Shown: one piece after another, positions 47,314 through 64,000 of the stretch
Layout of the letters: every line of letters starts with the position of its first letter
Numbering within the stretch: the stretch's first letter is position 1
Source: Dichetophora obliterata
Taxonomy: Eukaryota > Arthropoda > Insecta > Diptera > Sciomyzidae
Assembly: GCA_963920525.1 (NCBI GenBank)
Contig: OY986439.1
Coordinates: 208,909,406 to 208,973,405, forward strand
Length of the DNA: 64,000 nt
Direction of reading: 5' to 3'
Program-made: the position numbers and the translations under genes
The notes under the pieces: generated by a model
The model's input: only the letters and a program-made list of their open reading frames with translations
The model's database searches: none
What the model was told of the DNA's origin: nothing

Positions 47314-50164
47314 TTTAATTTTTTTTTTGGAGCGTACACTATTTATTTTTTATTTATTTATTTGAACATAAATTAGTACAGTAAAATACAAAAATATCTT
47401 TAATTAGTACAACGCATAAGAATATATAATCAACTAATATATATAATGTGTGAGTGCTATTTCAGGTCTCTGGATAAAAAACCTTGTAGACTAGTGTTAT
47501 TAAATGACTAAAAGTAAAACATGAAAAAAAGACACAGAAAAAAAGGAACTCTATGAACAACTATTTAATTAATGGCAGAACATGAAAGCTTAATTTTCAC
47601 TTCATTACATTCAAGCCGTCATTTCCGCTATGCCAATAACAAGAAGCTATTAACGCATCAACAATCAACACACACACACACACGCACATATTTAAACAAT
47701 TAAATCAATAGACTCACACAAACACACCAACACTCGCGCACACTCACGCACCTACTAAAATAAAACAAAAAATATATAAATGTTGTATTAAATTTAATAA
47801 AATATTATTATTAAATAAAACAAATATTTAAAACGAATGGCAGCCAAATATTTCAAATAATATTTTTACATTGTTATTGTTTTAAAAAATAATAGTTTAC
47901 ATTAAGGCATGTTTGCTGATACAAGTCATTGCTTGTGTGTGAGTGTTATTCAATTGTTAATATGTATGCAATGATAAAAATGTAATTATTTTACAATAAT
48001 TTAAATCAAATGATAAATTTTTATTTTAAGTGAAAACAAATATTCATACAATAAATAAAGCACACAGTTTCATATGCATGTGAGTGTTTAAGTGCCTTTT
48101 AAATGTGTGCAGGCGTGCCAAACTTAAAAAGTTGAAATTTTATATTAAAACACGTCTATAAAAAGAAAAAATAAACAAGGCTAACATAGTTTTAACCAAA
48201 TTTTAATTAAAAAAAAATAGTTGTTGCGTTCAGCGTTGTTGAAGGTAATTGCTCTCTAAAAGTAATATTTTAAAGTAATTGTGTTTAATTGAAAATGAAA
48301 TTAATGCATGATTTTTGATATGCAAAGTGTGCTGTTTTCTTTGTTAATGTAGATTTTTTGTTAGAATCAAGTCAAGAAACATTTCTATGAGTGGAGCAGT
48401 AAAAAAATACAAAAAATTCTGGCAACTTGGCAGATTTGAAAAATCTCAAAAAAGAATAAGTGCTATTGTCTATTAACCTCTAACCTCCAAAAACCACCAT
48501 TTTGGCAAGTCTGTTATTTCGACATGTTCATTTCATTTCAAATAAACAGATTTAAATAACGGTATTTTTTTGTGAGGCTAATTTTTTCAGTGGTGAGATT
48601 TTATACTCAAAATAAATGTTGTTTTTTTTCTAATTTTTCTCATGCTTGGTCACTATCTTAAAATAACAAGAAATGTGCTGTATATTACTGTTTTTTTAAG
48701 GCTAATGCTTTTATCAAATTTTCTTTTTTACTCGTAAAGTATTTACGCAGAGCCAAAAACTGCCTCATTAAACCAATACGATCAGCTAACTTATTATTTC
48801 TTTAAAGAAAATCTTGTTAAAAGTATAAAGAATTCTTAAAAAGATTTCTTTTTGAATAAAAAAAAAAGTGTGTGGAAATTTTATAAAAACTGATCTTTAA
48901 TAAGAATATCTTTTAAAAATAATAAGAAATGTTGTTTTTATATGATTTAAATACAAATTCTAAATGTTTTATAGTTTAAATCATTCTTGATTTTAAATAC
49001 AAATTCTAGTTGTTTGATAGTTTAAAATCGTTTATTGAGCTTTAGAAACACTTTAATAATAATACACTTTCTTTAATAATAAGAAATATTTTTGTTATTG
49101 TTATAATATTATTAAGTTATTTATTTTTAAAAACAAAGTAGTAAACATTTTAAAAGTAATAAGGTTTTTGATTAAAAGAGTTAAAAAACTTTTAAAATGA
49201 ATGAGCTTTCTTTTAAAAAATGATAAAAACTCTTTCGAAACTAATAAGTTTTCTTATTAAAACAATAATATTTTTTCTTAAAATATGTAGTTTTCCCAAT
49301 TTAAATGCACATCCTTTGTTTTTTTCTCTCTATGGTTTTAATAAGTTTTCCTTATGGATGAAAATCATAGCGACATCATTTGATTCTGTTCTATTTTGTA
49401 TAGTTTTTGGCTCTGTGCAAAAAATTGATAAAAAAATTGTCACGCATTTGACTTAACTAATATAAAAAAAACAAGTGCGTTTAAGAATTCAATGACCATT
49501 TTTACACGCTATGTAAGTTAAAAAATTGTGTACATAATACATAATAATAATCAACAAAAGTAAAAAAAGAATTAAAATTAATTTTGAACATAATTTTAAT
49601 AAATATTAAGGAAGCACAAAATAGCAACAGTTTGGCAAAAACAGAAACTCTGAAGAGCTTTAAAAGCGATGCATAAAAATAAGCTTTACAGTTTGAGAAG
49701 TACTGCAACGCAGTTTGTAATATACAATTTTAGTTGAAATGGAAGATGTTATTAGAAACTCTGAGCACTACTGCAATAATTTGACATTTACAACTTTTGG
49801 AACAAACAGTTGTGAAATCAGCTAGTAAATTGGACAGTTTGATAGCCACTGTAGTATGGAAAATTTTTAAGCCATGCCTTCGCATTTGAGTAGTAGTGGG
49901 TTTCGTTCGAATTCATGAAAGAATGTAATAAAAAATGTTAAGAAACAATGGCTCTCGTAGAGTTCTGTTAAATTTCGCTAAAATAAAGTTTTCTTATTTA
50001 GTAGGTTATGCCTAAAAAAATTTATTTTTCTATTCAATAATTAATGTTTGCAAATATCTCTTTCATATTTGAAAAAATTTGATAAAATATCAAAGTAAAT
50101 TTTTTCTTATATTAAAAAATCTCCAATACAAAAACAAAAAATTGAAAATAAAGTATGTATTAAA
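47314..50164. other. Intronic AT-rich DNA, no gene seen
   Basis: It contains short CA-dinucleotide tracts near 47675-47730 and many A/T homopolymers. No domain-bearing frame found. Confidence 0.45.
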
Positions 50165-51127
50165 ACTGCAACGGGGTCAAAGTGGTGGCTTATGCAGATG
50201 ATGTGGTTGTGATGGTATCAAGACTGTTCCCTCCTACGCTCAGTGAGCTAATGGAGGCACCTTTGGGAAAACTCAGTCTCTGGGCTACCAGGTGCGGCCT
50301 ATTAGTTAACCCTAGCAAGACGGAACTGATGGTATTCACCACAAAAACCAAAGTGCCACACTTTGTCCTTCCAAAGCTAAACAATCCTATTGTACAATGT
50401 ACAAAACTATCCAGCAGCACCAAGTATCTTGGAGTCATTATAGATTCTAAGCTCAGCTGGAAAACCAACATTAAAAAGAGGGTCAAAAAGCTCTGCATAG
50501 CCTTTTATGCCTGTAACAAGACTTTCGGCAAAAAATGGGGTCTTCAACCAAAAATGCTGCTATGGCAACATATAGCAGCAGTGCGTCCTATCATGTCATA
50601 TGGTAGGTCAAAACTAGCCAGGATTCAGCGAGCAGCATGTACAGGCATAGGTAATCACTCATGCCCCACCGATGCCTTAATGTCCTTATAAACCTATTTG
50701 CTTTAGATATACACACCAAGCTTACCGCAACCAACAGTGCATTTAGACTCAAAGAGTCCTACAACTGGCGAAACAGACCATATGGACACAGAAACATTCA
50801 ATCCGTTACCTTAGAAACGGGATTCTGATAACACGGACTATGACACTCCAAAACTCGACTTCACGAAATCCTTTACGATCAAGATCCCCAAAAGGATAGA
50901 GTAGTAAGATCCCCAATGGGGAGGACCTGACTTAGTCTTCGATGTTTCCTTCTATACTGACGGCTCCAAGATGGAGTGCAGAGTGGGAGCTGGTATATAC
51001 TCAGAGAAACTGGGAGTGGCGGAAGCTTTTCGCTAAGATAAGAGAAGATGTAGTAAGAGTAAGAAGTAAGAAGAAGTAGATCCAGAAACAACCACCCCAA
51101 TGCAGCTATTTTAACGGATAGCAAATT

Positions 51128-52140
51128 ATGAATAGTGAACTACGAAATAAGAATGCATTCAATGAATGCAAAATTGATTTATAAATAAAATTTTGAATTC
51201 ACATTCATTTTGAAAAAAAATTAATAATTATACATTTCAATTATTTATTTTCGCTATTCAGAATAATGAATAAATTTTTTTATTCTATGAATGTGAATGC
51301 TAATCACAAAGAATGCAATTTACAAAGAATTTCAGAATTTTCAATTATTCTTTTTTTGTTCGTTATTAATTTTTTGTTCATTATTCATTTGTTATTCACT
51401 ATTCATTATTAATTTTTTGTTCATTATTCATTTTTTATTCATTATTTTTTTCATTATTAATTTTTTATTCATTATTAATTTTTTATTCATTATTAATTTT
51501 TTTTTTCATTATTAATTTTTTATTGATTGTTAATTTTTTCATTATTAATTTTTTATTCATTATTAATTTTTTATTCATTATTCTTTTTTATTCATTATTC
51601 ATTTTTTATTCATTTTGGTCCTAAGCCATAGTTAAAGAATTAATAACAAATGAATAATAAATAAAAAATTAATAACGAATAACAAGTGAATAATGTATAA
51701 AAAGTGAATAATGAATAAAAAAATAATAATGAATAACAAATGAATAATGAATAAAAAATTAATAATGAATAAGAAATGATTAATGAATAAAAAATTAATA
51801 ATGAATAAAAAATTAATAATGAAAAAAATTAACAATCAATAAAAAATTAATAATGAAAAAAAAAATAAAAATGATATTCAAATGAATAAAAAATAAATAA
51901 CGAATAAAAAATGAATAAGGAAAGAATAATTAAAAATTCTGAAATTCATTGCGAATTGTATTCTTTGTGAATATCATTCAAATGAATTGAAAATTTATTC
52001 ATTATTCCGAATAGCCAAAATAAATAGTAGAAATGAATAACTAATAATTTTTTTAAAAATGAATGTGAATTAAAAATTTTATTTATAAATCAATTCTGCA
52101 TTCATTGAATGCATTCTTTCGTCGTTATTCAGTTGTACGT
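51128..52140. mobile_element. ~1-kb foldback element, tandem-array arms (TTATTAATTTTTTATTCA units)
   Basis: The outer ~120 bp of each end are inverted copies (GAATGCATTCAATGAATGCA, then TTGATTTATAAATAAAATTT on both). Inside, 51365-51615 is an array of ~17-bp TTATTAATTTTTTATTCA-like units and 51640-51930 the same array inverted, around a short TTTTGGTCCTAAGCC centre. The whole can form a ~480-bp imperfect hairpin. It is inserted in the RNase H part of a LINE remnant. Confidence 0.82.
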
Positions 52141-52193
52141 AAAATTCTGAATATGAATGTCGATTTTACAGCTCTGCTACTTAGCTGGTCTTA

Positions 52194-53064
52194 GGCCGCG
52201 TTCATAGTGGACGCTTTGGCTGAAGCTGATGCATAAAGCTGCTTTGTCAAGCTTTTTTTGTTCATAGTGAACGCTTATATTCAACGCTGCATAAAGTAGC
52301 TTATTGAGCTTATTGGTGTTCATACTGCCGGCTTTATGCTTGTGGCTGAGATGCTATGTTTTCATTTGCCTCTTTGAAAAATAATACCCACAATTGCGTT
52401 TTGCAAAGTAAATGAAAGATTTTTGTTTAACGAGTATGTAGATTCGCGATGATCACCAACAAAAAATCAAAGCAATAACAAACAAAAGTTTAAAGGAACT
52501 TGAAAACACAAAGCACAACAACGGTGGAAAGTTCAGCACAAAAAGTACCCAGGAAGTACGCAAGAACAACTATGTAAACAAACGAAATAAAATACACAAG
52601 TGCATAAAACTTAAAAGCACCAAAAGCACAAAGCGAAGAAAGATGGCGAAACAAGAACGCAACAACGGTTAAAATTTCAGCACAAAAAAATATATACAAA
52701 AAATAAAACAAAATCAACGAAAATATTGTTAATAGGCAAAATAGATAAACAAGAGCCAAAATCCATTTATAAATGCAGTACGACGCAATAAATAATAAAA
52801 CTAAACAAAAAATTGAAACTATGTTATCAAATAAGAATAAAGCGTCGAAAAGCATTTTAAGAATGCTCTACAACAAAGCATAAAAAACAAAATTATTTTG
52901 CTGTGTGAGCAAGCGAGATGGAGATATAAGCGCTAAAAAGCATTTGAAAATAAGCTTTATGCTGGCACTATGAACACTTTCAGGTTTTTCCATATAGTTA
53001 TACACAAAGCGTTTTTCAGCTAAACCTCTCGGCTAAGATAAAAGCGTTTACTCTGAACGCGGAC
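52194..53064. mobile_element. PIF/Harbinger-like non-autonomous element (TTA target duplication)
   Basis: The termini are GGCCGCGTTCATAGTGGACG on the left and, inverted, GTCCGCGTTCAGAGTAAACG on the right. TTA flanks both ends (52191-52193 and 53065-53067). A three-base TTA/TAA duplication is a hallmark of PIF/Harbinger. The interior has further AGTGAACGC and CTTTATGC blocks repeated in inverted orientation. No transposase frame. Confidence 0.75.
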
Positions 53065-53628
53065 TTAGGTGAAGAGTCTTGACACATTAAAAAAAATTAT
53101 GACCCCTTTATAACCTAGGCCGAACTCAGGACATGCTCTCAAGATCCCGGAGCTAAATAGCCAGAATCACGGCTATTACTACGGGTCACTGGTGCATCGG
53201 AGTACACGTTGAAAAAAATCGGAGCAGCTGTGACGACCTTAAAAAAAAGGAAACACTAACTCACTTTCTGTGCACCTGCCCAGCCCTGGCAAAGTCTAGA
53301 TTAAGAGCGCTAGGCAAGCTCTTATTTAACAATGTAGAGGAACTCTCAATAGCAAAAATCAGCAACATTCATCAACTGCACTGGATAGCTATAAACTAAC
53401 AGCGCGATACTCATTTTACTTACAGAAACACGAAGCTATGGTATCAAAATGGCTCACTAGAGCTACTTAGTTATAGAATCACCATCTAAACCAAACGATA
53501 TATCAACCCGAAAACTTTTATTTTACGCCAAAGTTTTTTAGTAATAAGGTAATGTGAGATATATTTGAATAGGATATACCCGAATAACCCTTACTTGTCT
53601 CTGATGTCATTTTGATAGCTTTGAATTA

Positions 53629-55183
53629 GGGCGTATTTATAGTGGCGACTTGTTACTTTGCCAAGCCGAATCGAGAGGGAAAGCTGAAAAGCGCTGCACA
53701 TACAATCATACGAAATAAGCTCTAACAGCCCTATTCTGGTTGTTAGCTTAACAAGAAATAGTTAAGGAGCTCTTGTTAAGCTGATTGTTATGTTATGTAA
53801 ATGTTGGTATTCTTAAAAATCATTAACAACATAAAAGCTTAAAAAGCTTTTAAAGTTCACCATGCATGGTGAAAATCGATATGCCTATTGAAAGAAGAGA
53901 TGCGCTATATAAACATATGCTTCGAGTGCAGCTTGTGACTTTGCAAGCGCTTGAAAAATTTGCCATGGCTACTGAAAGATTTCATTATCAACACTTAAAA
54001 TAAGTAAAAAATTCTTCCATTTTTCAGTTTAATGTATTTAAACTCAATATGATATAATTTGTATTTTTTTATTATTTTGATAACAATTTTCTATCTAAGC
54101 ACATACATTTCATTCGTTGTTAAGACTCTTTCTGTTATTAACAAAATTGTAAGGAAAAGAGCTTTTAAATTTGCAGCAGAATACGAAACCTTAAAAAATT
54201 GCTAATTTTAACTATTTTGTTAATGTGGTGAGCTTAGTTAAGCTGCCAGAATAGGGCTGTAAGTGTGTAAAGTGCCAGCCGAACAAGCAGCTTAAAGTGA
54301 CTTGTGCGCTGGTATTCAGAGTGCCGATTTTTGCTTTCTCGATAGCTCGCACGGTTAGCATGTGTTAAGTTTTATTTTACACGATGCTTACTTATTATTT
54401 TCATTAAATAACATAATAAAGGGTAGATCAACAAACAAACAAAAAAACTCCAATAATATCCATACATCTTTTTTATTTATTTTGGCTGACGCGCTTTTTT
54501 TATTTTTTCGTGGTATCAAATGCAAGTGGGTGAAAAAAAAAATCAATATTAGCGGTTATAGTAGCTTTTTGTTGTCTTCCAAATTTTCTTCTAAATTTTT
54601 TTTCAGCCGATTGACCTTTTTCCTTACTATTTTTTATGTTACTATTTTTTCTGATATGTCTAAAACAACAATTTGAAATAAAAACGAAGCAATAAGGCAA
54701 CAAAAACAGAACAAAACAACCGCAAAAAAGTCGAAACAAGCTGTAACATCAAGTGACTTAAAGCGACTTACAGTAGCTAAAAGTGCATTTCAGCATAGTT
54801 TTTCGCATTTGCGCATCTCTTGACTTTTTGTCCGCTTGTTTAAGGAAAGTAAAAAACAAACACAAAATCACGTGACTTATTTTGAAAAAAAACCTAATAT
54901 ATACAAAAAAACTCAAAATAGTCAAAAACCAGCTGCAACAAGGTGCTGTTTTTAGGAAAGCGAAAAGCTCACACGAAATCACGTGACTTTTTTTAAGCTT
55001 CGATTGCAAAAATAAACAAAAAAAGAAACGTAATATATATTCAAACAACACAAAGTAGTCAAAAACCCTTTGCAACAAGTCAGCGGCGGCAAGCGCATAC
55101 TATACGCACTTTCAGCTGCTTTAAGCTTGACGCGCTTTCAGCTTTGCTCGGCAAAGCAACAAGTCGCCGCTATAAACGCGTCC
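53629..55183. mobile_element. Second PIF/Harbinger-like element, ~60-bp TIRs, containing a nested MITE
   Basis: GGGCGTATTTATAGTGGCGA, then CTTGTTACTTTGCC, is mirrored at 55120-55183 (GGACGCGTTTATAGCGGCGA, then CTTGTTGCTTTGCC). TTA flanks it at 53626-53628 and 55184-55186. The ends resemble those of the element at 52194, suggesting one family. The interior has repeated CACGTGACTT blocks near 54870 and 54980. Open frames inside show no transposase motif. Confidence 0.75.
53726..54260. mobile_element. Nested MITE, CAGCCCTATTCTGG termini, TAA target duplication
   Basis: CAGCCCTATTCTGG at 53726-53739 is perfectly inverted at 54247-54260, and TAA flanks it at 53723-53725 and 54261-54263. Inner GTTAGCTTAAC and GAGCTTAGTTAAGC blocks extend the inverted similarity. 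It is PIF/Harbinger-like by duplication size and inserted into the element 53629-55183. Confidence 0.75.
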
Positions 55184-55778
55184 TTAGGCGTTAATGTTTT
55201 CTTTCGCTCGACTCGCGTCGGTACAATTAAAAACATTTTTGCTTCTTATAATATCTTGAATAAAATCGTTGAATCCTTAGAATCCGTTGGTTCTTTCAGA
55301 ACTTATAGTTTTTTCCGATACAAATGCGGAAATTTTTATTCCCTTATTCTCAGTTTTTATAGTATTCCTCTTTTGTTAAAATCTATTTTACTCTTTTTAT
55401 TACTAAAAAATTGTTCGTACTTTTTTATGCTTTTAATATTTTATTTCCTATTTAAAACCGAATGTTTTTAATTTTACATGACCTTCAGCTTTCAGTTCCC
55501 ATAATATTTTACCTGCCGACCCTCAATACTTTCGGCATTCAAATTTTTATATTAAATATTTTTCCAAAAGAGCTTTAAAAAGGACCATATTTTATACACT
55601 TGGACCCTATTTATAGCTTTGAAGCTTAAGTTTGATGCCACTAAAACAAAATGCATAAATTCGGTTAAAAAATCAATTTTAAATTAAATACAAAACGTTA
55701 TCAAGTAAGGAAAATGATGATGATGCAACAAATGCAATAAAAATAAAATAAAAAAAAATCAAATAAATTAAAAGAAAA

Positions 55779-56759
55779 TCAAACAAAGCCATGCCTTGTG
55801 CCATGCACCACAACATCATAACCAGGCGGTGGTGATGGTGAGGCTTTGCCATCACCGGCACCGCCACCGCTGCTAGGACTATTCTTATGATGAGCATGTT
55901 TGTTGTATGCCAACCCTTGTCTCATGCCAGCTGTGCCGTTACGATGCGGGCCCAAAGTGCCACCGCCGCTGCTGCCACTTCCAATGGCAGGGCCAATGCC
56001 CATGCCATGCGCCTGCTGATGATGATGCAGCAATGTACGATTGATGGTGCCGCCGCTTGTGATAGGTGCTGTAGGCGAGATGCTGGCGCTAGGCGCATTC
56101 GAGGGAAACAGCGGTGCAGTCTCCGATTTGTCAGCCTCCAATGGGGGACTGGATAGTAAGGGAGAGAGAAAAGAAAAATATAAAATATATTAAAATTATT
56201 ATTGAAGCAAGTTTTAATAAAGTACATCAGGGCGTATGAGTAACAATTTAAATGAATTTTATGTAACGCAAACGCAGTGTGGTCAAAAGCACTCTTACCG
56301 TTTTGTCAGATAAATCCACGCATGTGAGTCGGCATAAACAAGTATGGTGAGCAGGAAAGAGGTGAGCAGGCCAGCCACCATCATTAGACTGAGTCCTAGC
56401 AGACCACCGCCACAGAGACCACGTAAAGCTTCCGCATAATGTTTATCGATGGCGCGTCTATCCAAAGTAGCCGAGAGTACAGTCAAATTGCGTTTTGTCT
56501 CCTCCAAATCATTGTCCATGGCCTCCAGTGTACGATGCACATCGATGCGCGGATACGTTTCTTGACTCATTCTAGGTGAAAATAAAGTAATGAAAAAATG
56601 ATTTTAAGCTATTTAATGAAACTTTTCAATTGCCACCCACTTTTGTACTAAATACACTGATTCACGCGCACGTTCCACCAAGTCACGCGACTCATTTAAA
56701 CGTAGAATAAAACGATTACGTAGCGTGCCGCAGTTCAAGAAATATACATAAGGACTTCG
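55779..56759 (-). CDS. Tweety-family membrane protein (TTYH-like), three internal/3' exons
   Basis: Minus-strand exons: 56759-56641 (RSPYVYFLNCGTLRNRF to YLVQ), 56571-56299, and 56148 to either a GC-type donor after 55795 or the TGA at 55781-55779. Junctions are in phase (CAA AA|A; ACA AAA CG|T). Together they encode the last extracellular segment and the fifth membrane span: LNCGTLRNRFILRLNESRD, TLEAMDNDLEETKRNLTVL, HYAEALRGLC, then a hydrophobic LLGLSLMMVAGLLTSFLLTI. This matches TTYH proteins, which have a C..S.RNPF..RL pattern and then GL..LL.FS. Tweety proteins are linked to large-conductance or volume-regulated anion currents, though recent structures question a pore. The cytosolic tail is Gly/Ser/Pro/His-rich and ends PPPGYDVVVHGTR, a PPxY-like motif family members also have. 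Upstream exons lie beyond 56.8 kb and were not found; 5'-partial. It could be tweety or its fly paralogue. Confidence 0.85.

Positions 56760-64000
<7,241 letters not shown>

Larger units (their letters stand above)
50165..53470 (+). pseudogene. RNase-H-encoding LINE fragment (RT, RNase H, C-terminal zinc motif) split by two insertions
   Basis: 50182-50691 reads as the second half of a reverse transcriptase: VAYADDVVVMVS, LGKLSLWATRCGLLVNPSKTE, TKYLGVIIDSKLSWKTNI and ARIQRAACTGIG. Decayed frames then give an RNase H start near 50950 (FYTDGSKMECRVGAG) and LTDSK near 51115. A foldback element (about 51128-52140) and a Harbinger-like element (52194-53064) interrupt there. The C-terminal end resumes at about 53200-53400: KKETLTHFLCTCPALAKSRLRALG, the H/C motif typical of these ORF2 proteins. 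RT plus RNase H suggests the R1/LOA/I group. It is opposite in strand to the tweety gene and is a fossil. Confidence 0.82.

Noticed and set aside
51297..51835. Phe/Ile-rich hydrophobic frames on both strands
   Set aside because: Translation of the tandem A/T array of the foldback element.
54362..55471. Several 100-130-codon frames
   Set aside because: Low-complexity Phe/Leu/Ser compositions from T-rich DNA inside a non-autonomous element; no transposase motif.

Overview
The window is animal nuclear DNA from an insect, most likely a higher fly. The genes are split by short GT-AG introns, intergenic DNA is very AT-rich, glutamine runs are long, and much of the space is filled by non-LTR retrotransposons and small terminal-inverted-repeat (TIR) elements. 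Gene content (Flattop, CARNMT1, KTI12, SMG9, tweety) and the I-type LINE fit a dipteran. A tephritid-like fly is my guess from general impression only.

Layout. (1) 0.6-13.8 kb, + strand: a 5'-incomplete gene with a Flattop (CFAP126) domain in two exons, then a 10.9-kb intron, then a 1.56-kb last exon. The intron holds a three-copy minisatellite, a small TIR element, and a near full-length I-type LINE (5880-11286) with a 14-bp target duplication, inserted inside an older TIR element. (2) 14.2-15.7 kb: a foldback-like element with a decayed FLYWCH-type zinc-finger remnant. (3) 16.1-18.0 kb, - strand: an unrecognised, two-exon, 603-residue basic protein with internal repeated motifs. (4) 19.4-20.9 kb: a 5'-truncated RTE-like LINE with a 15-bp target duplication, and a MITE. 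(5) 21.3-25.2 kb: a seven-exon carnosine N-methyltransferase gene (+) convergent with a three-exon KTI12 gene (-); their poly(A) signals lie 5 bp apart. (6) 25.8-31.6 kb: nested transposons, including a broken CR1/jockey-like LINE, a hAT-type hairpin with a perfect 106-bp stem and an 8-bp target duplication, and other TIR elements. (7) 31.7-33.4 kb: SMG9 (+). (8) 33.4-42.6 kb: AT-rich gene-poor DNA with several inverted repeats. (9) 42.7-56.8 kb and probably beyond, - strand: the 3' part of a tweety-family chloride-channel-like gene. Three exons at 55.8-56.8 kb and a large terminal exon at 42.7-45.1 kb flank a 10.7-kb intron packed with a broken RNase-H LINE, a 1-kb foldback element and three PIF/Harbinger-like elements. 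(10) 56.8-64 kb: AT-rich, presumably upstream intron of the same gene, with a 346-bp GT microsatellite.

The most notable signal is in the terminal tweety exon. A conserved-looking C terminus ends at TGA, and the same frame then stays open for 555 codons to a TAG and for a further 206 codons to a final TGA. An 8-bp perfect stem with a 7-nt loop begins 8 nt after the first TGA. This is the architecture expected of programmed stop-codon readthrough, possibly double. The upstream cassette may be joined to this exon through a GC-AG intron.

The genes share no single pathway. Flattop belongs to ciliary/flagellar microtubules, CARNMT1 to histidine-dipeptide methylation, KTI12 to Elongator and tRNA wobble modification, SMG9 to nonsense-mediated decay, and tweety to membrane anion/volume physiology. 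All functions are inferred from sequence recognition without database searches.
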